Shown here in pieces: positions 1-15,469 of a stretch of 64,000 bases of DNA; positions within the stretch are counted from its first letter, which is position 1; each line of letters starts with the position of its first letter. The notes beneath the pieces were generated by a model that was not told the origin of the DNA, did not search any database, and saw only the letters and a program-made list of their open reading frames with translations. The position numbers were made by a program, and so were the translations under genes. The DNA is from Rhea pennata (Eukaryota > Chordata > Aves > Rheiformes > Rheidae), in the NCBI RefSeq assembly GCF_028389875.1, contig NC_084663.1, forward strand, positions 215,846,876 through 215,910,875, read 5' to 3'.

Positions 1-1627
<1,627 letters not shown>

Positions 1628-1629
1628 TA

Positions 1630-2705
1630 GCTCAGCCTGAAACACCTCAGCTCGGTTCGGCCTGGCCTGGCTCTGCTCAGCCTGGCCCAGTTCGGCTCAG
1701 CTTGGTTCAGCCCAGCCCAGCCCCACTCACTTAAATCACCTTGGCCTGGTTCAGCCTGGCTCAGCCCTGTTCAGCCTGAACTGTGTCAGCCCAGTTCTGC
1801 CCAGCCCGGCTCAATTCAGCCTGGCCAGTTTGACCCAGCTTGGTTCAGCCCAGCTCAGCCCCATTCAGCCTGAACCACCTTGGCCCAGTTTGACCCAGCT
1901 CAATTCAGCCCAGTTCGGCCCAGCTCAGCCTGATTCAGCCCATCCAGCTTGGTTCAGCCTAGCCCAATTCAGCCCAGCCCCGTTCAGCCTGAACCACCTC
2001 AGCCTGGTTTGGGCCTGGCCCAGTTCAGCCAGACTGGTTCAGCCCAGCCCAGCTCGGTTCAGCCTGAACAACCTCAGCCCAGTCCGGCCTGGCCTAGTTC
2101 AGCCCAGCTCAGTTCAGCCTGAACCCCCTTGGCCTGGTTAAACCTGGCTTGGCTCCATTCAGCTCAGCTCAGTTCAGCCCAGCCCGATTCAGCTCAGCCT
2201 GGCTCGGCTCAGCCTGGCCCAGCTCAGCCCGGTCCAGCTCAGTGCAGTTCACCACAGCCCAGCTCAGTTCAGCCTGAACTGCATCAGCCCGGTTCGGCCT
2301 GGCTTGGCTCAGTTCAGCCCACCCCGGTTCAGCCCTGTTCAGACTGACTCGACTTGGTTCAGCCCGGCCTGGTTTGGCCCAGTTTGGCTTGGTTGAGCCT
2401 GCCTCAGTTTGGCCTGGTTCAGTCCAATTCGGTTTGGTTCAGCCTCGCCCAGTCCAGCATGGTTCAGTCTAACTTGGCTTGGTTCAGCCTGGCCCAGTTC
2501 AGCCTGGTTCAGCCCAACTTGGCCTGGCTCAGCCTTGCCCAGTTTGGCCTGGTTCAGCCCGACTTGGCTTGGTTCATCCAGGGCCAGTTCAGCCTGGTTC
2601 AGCCCCACTCAGCCTGGTTCAGCCTGGCCTGGTTCAGCCCAACTCGGCCTAGTTCAGCCTGGCCCAGTTTGGCCCGGTTCGGCCTGACTTGGCTCGGTTC
2701 AGCAC
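1630..2705. repeat. Pentamer-phased minisatellite (GGTTCAGCCY type)
   Basis: A run of five-base modules such as GGTTC, AGCCC, AGCTC, AGCCT and GGCCT, shuffled into a degenerate array over about 1.1 kb. It is distinct in sequence from the hexamer array to its left. No gene is supported; the open frames in it rich in Ser, Gln, Pro and Ala follow from the repeat. Confidence 0.88.
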
Positions 2706-2830
2706 GAGTCGGTGCTGCCGGGGGGAGCGCGGGGGGACGTGGGACCCTCTGCTGGCGGGAGCGGGAAGTCCCGGGCAAAAACTGTCTGAGAGCAACGAAC
2801 AGCGCCAGGAGCAAAACGGGCCGGGGGGGC

Positions 2831-3375
2831 CTCGCAGGCTCCGGGGGGGGGGGGCGCCGGGCCGGGCCGGGCAGTGGGGGGGGAGGGGGTGTGGGGGGAT
2901 ATAGGGTGGGGGGGATGTGGGGTGCGACGGGGGATGCAGGATGTGAGGAGGCTCTGGGGGGGCTGTGGGGTGCGGGGGATGTGGGGGGGCTGTAAGGTGG
3001 GGGGGTGGGGTGTGGAGGGGGCTGTGGGAGGGCTGTGGGGTGTGAGGGGGATGTGGGTGCAGGGGGCTGAGGGGGGCTGTGGGGTGGCTGCAGGGTGTGA
3101 GGGAGGTGTGGGGTGAGCAAGGGGGCTGTGGGGGGGATGTGGGGGGTAAGCGGGAAGATGTGGGGTGTGGAGGTGATGTGGGAGGGATGTGGGGTGGGAG
3201 GGGGTGCGGGGTGGGAGGAGATGTGGGGTGTGGGGGGCTGAGGGGGTCTGTGGGGTGTGAGGGGGGCTGTGGGGTGTGAAGGGTGTGTGGGGTGAGCAGG
3301 GAGATGTGGGGTGTGGAGGTGAAGTGGGGGGGTTGTGGGGCGTGGGGGGGGATGTGGGCGAGGGGCAGCTGTGGG
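2831..3375. repeat. G-rich array, GGGGTGTGGGG type
   Basis: Degenerate repeats of roughly 20-30 bases built from GGGGTGTGAGGGGG and GCTGTGGGG on the plus strand. Many G runs of four or more give G-quadruplex potential. The 125 bases before it (2706-2830) are non-repetitive and I see no gene in them. Confidence 0.8.
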
Positions 3376-3540
3376 GCGCTGGGACACTCGTGCCAGCTCC
3401 CCGGCGCTGCTCCTGGGCTCCGCGGCCGCTTCGCCCATCCCCACTCGTGTTGGTCCCACGCGTGGGGGGTGCGTCGGGGTGGGCAGGGCCGCTCCCCGTG
3501 CGGGACCCGCCCCCCTCGCGGCACCGCGAACCCGCATGAG

Positions 3541-3885
3541 ACCCTCCTCACGGCGCCCGCGTCCACCGCGCCCCCCCGCGCCCCCTCCGTCCCACCACGC
3601 CCCCCCGCGCCCCCCATCCCCCCGCGCCCCTGCTCCCCCCGTCCCCCCGCTCCTCCGCGCCCCTGCTCCCCCCACCCCCCCTGATCCCCCGCTCCCCCAC
3701 GTCCCTCCGCGCCCCCCCTGCTCCCCCGCGCCCCCCCGTTCCCCCCGTCCCCCCCGCCCCCCTGCTCCCCACTCCCCCCCGTCCCCCGCGCCCCCCCGGC
3801 CCCCCCGCTCCCCCCGCGCCCCTGCTCCCCCGCGCCCCCCCGTCCCCCACGCCCCCCCACGCCCCCCCGCGCCCCCTCTCCCCGA
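3541..3885. repeat. C-rich low-complexity array between INPPL1 and FOLR1
   Basis: The plus strand consists of CCCCCC tracts broken by GCGCCCC, GTCCCC and GCTCCCC. It ends about 30 bases before the FOLR1 poly(A) signal, so it lies just downstream of that gene. Confidence 0.8.
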
Positions 3886-3913
3886 GCGGCCGAGCCGTCG
3901 CAGCGCAGCAGCG

Positions 3914-3919
3914 TTTATT
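3914..3919 (-). terminator. FOLR1: FOLR1 poly(A) signal AATAAA
   Basis: Minus-strand AATAAA, only 29 bases after the FOLR1 stop codon (3951-3949), giving an unusually short 3' UTR. Confidence 0.8.
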
Positions 3920-3948
3920 CGCGCTCGGCGGCGGGACCCCGCGGGCGC

Positions 3949-5309
3949 TCAGGGCCGCGCCGGCGGCGGCAGCAGCAGCAGCAGCAGCGGCGGCAGCAGC
4001 AGCAGCGGCGGCGGCGGCGGCGTCGGGGCGGCGGCGGCGCCGACGCCCGCGTAGTACCGGGCCACGGCGGCGTTGGGGTTGGGGCCGTCGGCGTCGAACC
4101 ACATCTGGATGCAGCGGCCGCTGCCGCGGCGGTGCCGCGTGTAGCGGTACGAGCCGGACCAGACGCGCTCGCAGAGCGCCGCGGCCGAGCCGAACACGTC
4201 GGCGAAGCGGCGGCACGGGGCGCCGCGCGGGCAGAGGTTGGTGCCTGCCGGGGACGGCCGGGCTGAGCGCCGCGGCGGCAGCGGGACGGGCGGGGGAGGA
4301 GGGAGGCCACGGTGGCGGGCTGCGCCCCCCCCCACCCCGCCCCACGCTCACCCGTGGTCCAGTTCCAGCCGGCGTGCCAGTTGCTCTTGCAGGTGAGGGC
4401 GTCGCGGCAGTCCTGCCACCACTGCTCGCAGTCCTCCTGGCACAGCGGCACGTCGCGGATCCGCTCCTTGCGCCAGCTCGTGTCCGCCTGCGGCGCGGGG
4501 GACGCGGCTGTCACCGCCCCCGCGCGCGGGAGCCGCCCCCAGCGCGGCGCGGCGCGGCTCGGCTCGGCTCGGCGCGGCGCGGAGCGGCTCGGCTCGGCTC
4601 GGCGCGGCCCGGCTCGGCGCGGCGCGGAGCGGCTCGGCCCGGCTCGGCTCGGCTCGGCTCGGCGCGGCGCGGCTCGGCCCGGCCCGGCGCGGCGCGGCGC
4701 GGCGCGGCTCGGCGCGGCGCGGAGCGGCTCGGCTCGGCTCGGCTCGGCGCGGCGCGGCTCGGCCCGGCCCGGCGCGGCGCGGCGCGGCGCGGCTCGGCTC
4801 GGCTCGGCTCGGCGCGGCGCGGAGCGGCTCGGCTCGGCTCGGCTCGGCGCGGCCCGCCCTACCTGCTGGATCCAGGGCCCCAGGTTGGGCGAGCACTCGT
4901 AGAGGCAGGTGTCCTGCACGAAGTGGCGCTTGCAGCGCGCCGGCAGCGCGCCGCAGTGGTCCCAGTTGAAGTTGTAGAGGTACGAGCGGTCCTCGTGGGC
5001 CGCCGCGCTCGTGTTGGCCGTGCAGCAGGCGCTGTCCCGCCACGGCGCGCACTGCGGAGCGGGAGGGGGCGCGTGGGCGTGGGGCGTGGGGGCGGGGGTC
5101 GCGCGGGGCCCGGCCGCGCCGCGGGGCCGCCTTACCTGCCCGTAGAGCAGCCCCTCGGGGCCCGGCTGCTGCTTGTGGTGCTTGGCGTCGAGGCAGACGT
5201 TGAGCAGCGCGGTGCCGCCCGCCGCGGGGGCGGCCGCCGCCACCGCCGCCGCCAGCGCCAGCGCCAGCGCCGCGGGCAGCGGCGGCAGCGGCGCCCGGAG
5301 CGCGGCCAT
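3949..5309 (-). CDS. FOLR1: Folate receptor (FOLR1), complete, 4 coding exons
   Basis: Cell-surface folate-binding glycoprotein that brings in folate by endocytosis. Coding exons on the minus strand: 5309-5136, 5051-4863, 4487-4352 and 4244-3949, all with GT-AG introns; product 264 residues. Residues 1 to about 31 form an Ala/Leu-rich signal peptide. The mature part holds all 16 cysteines expected of folate receptors, the SYLYNFNWDHC segment with the Asp (HEDRSYLY) that contacts the pterin ring in human FR-alpha, CKRHF, SPNLGPWIQQ, and GSGRCIQMWFD near the end. Two N-glycosylation sequons are visible (NTS and NWT). The C-terminus is a Leu/Pro tail encoded by a CAG/CGG repeat; its hydrophobic Leu runs may serve as a GPI signal. 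FOLR1 is chosen over FOLR2/3 from synteny; a single avian FOLR is equally compatible. Confidence 0.93.
3961..4022 (-). repeat. FOLR1: Trinucleotide repeat coding the FOLR1 tail
   Basis: CAG/CGG trinucleotides (plus strand) read on the minus strand as alternating CTG (Leu) and CCG (Pro) runs. They make up the last 20 or so residues of FOLR1, where other family members have a GPI-attachment signal. Confidence 0.85.
4540..4858. repeat. Pentamer array CGGCT/CGGCG in FOLR1 intron 2
   Basis: Continuous five-base units CGGCT, CGGCG, CGGAG and CGGCC fill most of the intron between the second and third coding exons of FOLR1. The same pentamer family appears next to the INPPL1 start near 398-450. Confidence 0.9.
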
Positions 5310-5327
5310 GGCCGGCGGCAGCGCGGC

Positions 5328-6090
5328 GCGGGGCTCGGGGCTGCGGGGCTGAGGGGCTGCGGGGCTGCGGGGCTCGGGGCTGCGGGGCTCGGGGCTGCGG
5401 GGCTGCGGGGCTCGGGGCTGCGGAGCTCGGGGCTCGGGGCTGCGGGGCTGCGGGGCTCGGGGCTGCGGGGCTCGGGGCTCGGGGCTGCGGGGCTCGGAGC
5501 TGCGGGGCTCGGGGCTGCGGGGCTGCGGGGCTGCGGGGCTCGGGGCTGCGGGGCTCGGGGCTCGGGGCTGCGGGGCTCGGAGCTGCGGGGCTCGGAGCTG
5601 CGGGGCTCGGGGCTGCGGAGCTCGGGGCTGCGGGGCTGCGGGGCTCGGGGCTGCGGAGCTCGGGGCTGCGGGGCTCGGAGCTGCGGGGCTCGGGGCTGCG
5701 GGGCTGCGGGGCTCGGAGCTGCGGGGCTCGGGGCTGCGGGGCTCGGGGCTGCCGGGGCTCGGGGCTGCGGGGCTGCGGGGCTGCGGGGCTGCGGGGCTCG
5801 GGGCTGCAGAGCTGCGGGGCTCGGGGCTGCGGGGCTCGGAGCTGCGGGGCTGCGGGGCTGCGGGGCTCGGGGCTGCGGGGCTCGGGGCTGCGGGGCTCGG
5901 AGCTGCGGAGCTGCGGGGCTGAGGGGCTGCGGGGCTCGGGGCTGCGGGGCTCGGGGCTCGGGGCTGCGGGGCTCGGGGCTGCGGGGCTCGGGGCTCGGGG
6001 CTGCGGGGCTGCGGGGCTCGGGGCTCGGAGCTGCGGGGCTGCGGGGCTCGGGGCTGCGGAGCTCGGGGCTGCGGGGCTCGGGGCTGCAGC
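5328..6090. repeat. GC-rich array (CGGGGCTCGGGGCTG type) upstream of FOLR1
   Basis: About 760 bases of mixed seven- and eight-base modules GGGGCTG, CGGGGCTC and CGGAGCTG, starting within 20 bases of the FOLR1 ATG. It occupies the expected FOLR1 5' UTR and promoter. Long open frames on both strands are repeat artefacts. Confidence 0.9.
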
Positions 6091-6149
6091 GTGCTGCCGG
6101 GCGGCGCAGCCCGACTCAAAGGTCGCGGCGCGGCTCTGCCCCCGGAACG

Positions 6150-10149
<4,000 letters not shown>

Positions 10150-10480
10150 TCCTGCTGCATCCTGACCGGGCCAGAGCCCGAGAAGTCGGACGAGGCCGGG
10201 AGGGATGTCCTGGCCGACCTGCCGATTCTGGGGCAGGCTCTGGTGCCCTGCGGGACCCTGGGGGGGGGGGGGGAAGTTACCGAAGCTTCCCTCCCGCTGC
10301 TGTGTCTCGTTGCCTTTCTGAGGACTGCATGGAATGAGCAGGCTCGGCATGAAGCTGCCCGCAGGGGCTGGAGCGATGCTTCAGCTCCTGCTGCAGGCGC
10401 CGAGACAGCGCCGGCCAATGCACAGCTCTGCCCGGGGCAGCTGAGCGGCAGAGGGGTCACGTGAGTGTTGCATCTTTTCT

Positions 10481-10486
10481 AATAAA
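10481..10486 (+). terminator. ANAPC15: ANAPC15 poly(A) signal AATAAA
   Basis: AATAAA about 330 bases after the ANAPC15 stop codon (10147-10149), followed by a T-rich tract. The TOMT stop codon on the other strand is only about 320 bases further on. Confidence 0.85.
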
Positions 10487-10810
10487 TATTACTTTTTTTT
10501 TCCAGAAAACGGCTCCATGTCTGGGGTCCCCTTACAGGAGCGCGGAGGCGCACGGAGGGCAGGGTGCTCTCGCGCGGCCTCCCCGCGGGGCCGGGGCAGT
10601 TTGGGGCCGGGCCGGTTGTGGTTCTGTCCGCCGGCCCGCTTCCCCTGCGGCGCTCTCGCGCGCAGCGCGGGGCAGAGCGTCCCGTGCCGGCCGTGCCTCT
10701 GCCCCGGGGAGGCAGGCGGGAGCGGGAGGGCGACGGCGGCGCGCCGCGGCCCCGCTCCGACCGCGGCGGAGGCCGAGGGCGGCCGTGCCGGGCCGGCGCT
10801 CTGCGGGGGC

Positions 10811-13800
10811 TCAGCGCGGGCCGGCGTAGGTGAGCTCGGCGACGCCGTCGGGGATGGCGCGGAAGTACTCCAGGCTGGTGCGGTGCACCTTGCACCGGTA
10901 CTTGCCGCAGGTCTTGGCGTACTGCAGGAAGTGCGGCGCCCCGGGGAAGATGACGTTGTCGGCCAGGACCGTGGCGCCCTCGGCCAGCAGGTCGTGCGCC
11001 TCCAGGAGCTGCAGGTCCCGCAGGTAGCACCGCTTCCAGTGGTCCATGAAGACGAAGTCGGCCTTGCGCAGGCCGTGCTTCTCCCGCAGCCGCGGGATGA
11101 CCTCCTCGGAGCGGCCCACGATCAGCTCCACCTGCGCGGGCGGCGGCGGCGGCTGAGCGCGGGGCGGGGGGCGCAAATGCCTCCCGCTTCCCGGGCGGCC
11201 CGCGGCCGGGATGCGCGACGCGGGGGCAGCGAGCCGGGGCTGTGGCGGCGGCACCCGGGGCGAAGGGGGCTGGGGAGGGCGCGAGCAGCGCGGCGGGGCC
11301 CTCCTCTCCCGCTCACCGTGCGCTCGTCGAAGCCGGCCAGGCGAATGACCTTCTCGGCGACGGCGGCGTGCCGGGGGTCCATCTCCACGGTGTAGAGGCG
11401 GGCGCCCGGCGGCAGCCCCTGCGCCAGCAGCACCGTGGCATAGCCGCAGTAGGTGCCCAGCTCCAGCACGGCGAGCGGCGCCCGCTCCCGCAGCAGCCGC
11501 TCCAGGATCCGGCCTGGCCGGGGGGGGGGGCCGGGGGGCCGCTCAGCACCCGCCGGGGCCGTGCCCCTGCCCGCGCCGGCACCGCATGCTGCCGGCGGCC
11601 GTGCTCGGCCCCGGCGTCCCCGTCCCCGGGACCGCGGTGAGCTCCCAGCCCGGTGTGACACAAGCGCGCGGGGTCTCTGCCTGGCCTCAGCCCGGGGGCG
11701 GGAGGGCTGCGGTGGGGTGTGTGGGAGCATGTGTGTGTTCACACGTGGGTGTGAACGCATTGCTGCTGGGAGCACGTGGGCGCGTGTGTCGGGGTGCGTG
11801 CAGGTGTGTCTATGTGTGTGCATCCACGCGTGTATTGCTGTCAGGGCACGTGTGTGCACATGTGCATGCACGTGGGCGTGCGTGTGAACGCGTTGCTGCT
11901 GAGAGCACGTGGGCGCATGTGTCAGGGTGCGTGCAGGTGTGTCTATATGTGCGCATCCACGCGTGTATTGCTGTCAGGGCACGTGTGTGCACATGTGCAT
12001 GCACGTGGGCGTGCGTGTGAACGCGTTGCTGCTGGGAGCACATGGGCGCGTGTGTCGGGGTGCGTGCAGGTGTGTCTATATGTGCGCATCCACGCGCGTA
12101 TTGCTGTCAGGGCACGTGTGTGCACATGTGCATGCACGTGGGCGTGCGTGTGAACGCGTTGCTGCTGAGAGCACGTGGGCGCATGTGTCAGGGTGCGTGC
12201 AGGTGTGTCTATGTGTGTGCATCCACGCGTGTATTGCTGTCAGGGCACGTGTGTGCACATGTGCATGCACGTGGGCGTGCGTGTGAACGCGTTGCTGCTG
12301 AGAGCACGTGGGCGCGTGTGTCGGGGTGCGTGCAGGTGTGTCTATATGTGCGCATCCACGCGTGTATTGCTGTCAGGGCACGTGTGTGCACATGTGCATG
12401 CACGTGGGTGTGCGTGTGAACGCGTTGCTGCTGAGAATACGTGGGCGCGTGTGTCGGGGTGCGTGCAGGTGTGTCTATGTGTGCACATCCACGCGTGTAT
12501 TGCTGTCAGGGCACGTGTGTGCACATGCGCATGCACGTGGGCGTGCGTGTGAACGCGTTGCTGCTGAGAGCACGTGGGCGCGTGTGTCAGGGTGCGTGCA
12601 GGTGTGTCTATATGTGCGCATCCACGCGTGTATTGCTGTCAGGGCACGTGTGTGCACATGTGCATGCACGTGGGTGTGCGTGTGAACGCGTTGCTGCTGA
12701 GAGCACGTGGGCGCGTGTGTCGGGGTGTGTGCAGGTGTGTCTATGTGTGTGCATCCACGCACGTATTGCTGTCAGGGCGCGTGCATGCACGTGCGCATGC
12801 ACGCAGGTGTGCGTGTGAACGCGTTGCTGCTGGGAGCACGTGGGCGCATGTGTCAGGGTGCGTGCAGGTGTGTCTGTGTGTGTGCATCCACGCGCGTATT
12901 GCTGTCAGGGCGCGTGCATGCACGTGCGCATGCACGCAGGTGTGCGTGTGAACGCGTTGCTGCTGGGAGCACGTGGGCGCGTGTGTCGGGGTGCGTGCAG
13001 GTGTGTCTATGTGTGCACATCCACGCGTGTATTGCTGTCAGGGCACGTGTGTGCACATGCGCATGCACGTGCGCGTGCGTGTGAACGCGTTGCTGCTGAG
13101 AGCACGTGGGCGCGTGTGTCGGGGTGCGTGCAGGTGTGTCTGTGTGCATCCACGTGCGTATTGCTGTCAGGGCGCGTGCATGCACGTGCGCATGCACGCA
13201 GGTGTGCGTGTGAATGCGTTGCTGCTGAGAGCACGTGGGCGCGTGTGTCGGGGTGCGTGCAGGTGTGTCTGTCTGTGTGCATCCACGTGCGTATTGCTGT
13301 CAGGGCGCGTGCGTGCACGTGCGCATGCACGCAGGTGTGCGTGTGAACGCGTTGCTGCTGAGAGCACGTGGGCGCATGTGTCAGGGTGTGTGCAGGTGTG
13401 TCTATGTGTGCGCATCCACGCACGTATTGCTGTCAGGGCGCGTGCATGCACGTGCGCATGCACGCGGGTGTGCGTGTGAACGCGTTGCTGCTGGGAGCAC
13501 GTGGGCGCGTGTGTCGGGGTGCGTGCAGGTGTGTCTATGTGTGTGCATCCACGCGCGTATTGCTGTCAGGGCACGTGTGTGCACGTGTGCATGCACGCAG
13601 GTGTGCGTGTGAACGCGTTGCTGCTGGGAGCACGTGGGCGCGTGTGTCGGGGTGCGTGCAGGTGTGTCTATGTGTGCACATCCACGCGTGTATTGCTGTC
13701 AGGGCACGTGTGTGCACATGCGCATGCACGTGCGCGTGCGTGTGAACGCGTTGCTGCTGAGAGCACGTGGGCGCGTGTGTCGGGGTGCGTGCAGGTGTGT

Positions 13801-14715
13801 CTGTGTGCATCCACGTGCGTATTGCTGTCAGGGCGCGTGCATGCACGTGCGCATGCACGCAGGTGTGCGTGTGAATGCGTTGCTGCTGAGAGCACGTGGG
13901 CGCGTGTGTCGGGGTGCGTGCAGGTGTGTCTGTCTGTGTGCATCCACGTGCGTATTGCTGTCAGGGCGCGTGCGTGCACGTGCGCATGCACGCAGGTGTG
14001 CGTGTGAACGCGTTGCTGCTGAGAGCACGTGGGCGCATGTGTCAGGGTGTGTGCAGGTGTGTCTATGTGTGCGCATCCATGCACGTATTGCTGTCAGGGC
14101 GCGTGCATGCACGTGCGCATGCACGCGGGTGTGCGTGTGAACGCGTTGCTGCTGGGAGCACGTGGGCGCGTGTGTCGGGGTGCGTGCAGGTGTGTCTATG
14201 TGTGTGCATCCACGCGCGTATTGCTGTCAGGGCACGTGTGTGCACGTGTGCATGCACGCAGGTGTGCGTGTGAACGCGTTGCTGCTGGGAGCACATGGGC
14301 GCGTGTGTCGGTGCGCGTGCAGGTGCGTGGCTGCTGGCGGGGTGTGTGCGCGCACCACGCGTGCAGTGCTGCCCGTGAGCGTGCACGCGTCTATGTGTGC
14401 GCATCCACGCGCGTATTGCTGTCAGGGCGCGTGCGCGGCCCCCCCGCGCCCACCTTTGCGCGGCCCCACGCTGCTGAGGTGCTCGCGGGCCTCGCTCCAG
14501 CGGTCCAAGGTGCGCAGCACGTGCCGCGGGTCGCCGGGCGCGGCGTGCGCCAGCACGAAGCGGAGCGCGCGCTGCTCGCGCGGGGCGCCGCCGAGCCGCT
14601 CGCGCAGCCAGGGCGCCAGCGCCGCCCGGCACAGCAGCGCCGCGTGGTGCCGGTACCGCAGCAGCAGCGAGAGCAGCAGCGGCACGAACGCCAGCGCCAC
14701 GGCCGCCGACACCAT
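10811..14715 (-). CDS. TOMT: TOMT (transmembrane O-methyltransferase), complete, 3 coding exons
   Basis: COMT-like protein of hair cells, needed for mechanotransduction; in primates part of LRTOMT (DFNB63). Minus-strand exons: 14715-14454, 11513-11317 and 11131-10811; 259 residues. The first ATG gives an N-terminal membrane segment ([14 protein letters not shown]), then [21 protein letters not shown]. The methyltransferase core shows the S-adenosylmethionine motif [15 protein letters not shown] and the acidic strand YTVEMDPR. The COMT-type active site is complete: Asp and Lys in [10 protein letters not shown], Asp-Asn in [12 protein letters not shown] and Glu in TSLEYF. The protein ends AELTYAGPR. 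Intron 1 is almost filled by a 133-bp array. No AATAAA is seen for the minus strand before the ANAPC15 3' end, so its 3' UTR may overlap that gene. Confidence 0.95.
11705..14335. repeat. 133-bp minisatellite in TOMT intron 1, about 20 copies
   Basis: Head-to-tail units spaced 133 bases (one class 129). Each holds GTGAACGCGTTGCTGCTG, GAGCACGTGGGCGCGTGTGT, a CATCCACGC core, TATTGCTGTCAGGGC and a long alternating purine-pyrimidine stretch. Because 133 is not a multiple of three and stops are rare, frames rotate and give chains of 125-residue open frames that are artefacts. A 661-bp block inside it has been duplicated. Confidence 0.95.
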
Positions 14716-14859
14716 CGCGGGCACCGCCGGGGGCCGCCGCCGCCCCACGCGGCTCGCTCAGGTCGCGCGTGGGAAGCGCTCCGCGCCCGCGGGCAGCGCC
14801 GCCCGCCGGGGGGGGCGGGGCGGGGCGGGGCCGGAGCGGAGCTGCGCGGCGGCGCCTCG

Positions 14860-15250
14860 CCCTGCACACGCGTGCACGCGCCGTGGGTACGCGTGCACCC
14901 GCCGTGGGGACGCGCGCACGCGCCGTGGGGCAGCTCCCACCCAGGGGCACGCGCACCCACCGTGGGGACGCGCGCCCCCGCAGTGGGGCAGCTCCCAGCC
15001 CCGGGACACGCGCACCCACCGTGGGGACGCGCGCACGCGCTGTGGGGACGCGCCCTCGGGGCTGCTCCCAGCCCCGGGACACGCGCACACGCCATGGGGC
15101 AGCTCCCACCCCGGGACACGCGCACCCACCGTGGGGACGCGCGCACGCGCTGTGGGGACGCACCCTCGGGGCTGCTCCCAGCCCCACGACACGCGCACGC
15201 GCCGTGGGGCAGCTCCCACCCCGGGACACGCGCCCCCCCCCCCCCCCGCG
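14860..15250. repeat. Irregular minisatellite upstream of TOMT
   Basis: Repeated modules GGGACACGCGCACCCACCG, TGGGGACGCGCGCACGCG and GGGCAGCTCCCACCCC, with one block of about 110 bases seen twice (near 15000 and 15115). It sits about 150 bases before the TOMT ATG in the transcribed direction, so it may overlap the promoter. Confidence 0.75.
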
Positions 15251-15469
15251 CCTGCTCCCGGCCCCAGGACACGCGCACCTTCCTGTGACCCACGCGCCCG
15301 CCGTGGGGACCCGAGCACTGCTGTGGGGCAGCCCCCCCGCCCCGGGGCTCAGCCCCCCCCCCCACGGCGCCCCGGGGCACCCGCGGGTGCGGCGCACACG
15401 CGTGTGCACACGTGGGCACACTCACCCCCCCCGGGGTGGCCATGGCACGACAGCCCCCGCGCCCCACAG

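Noticed and set aside
11776-14140. Chains of 125- and 168-residue Cys/Val-rich frames
   Set aside because: They recur every 133 bases and shift frame with each unit, so they are array artefacts.
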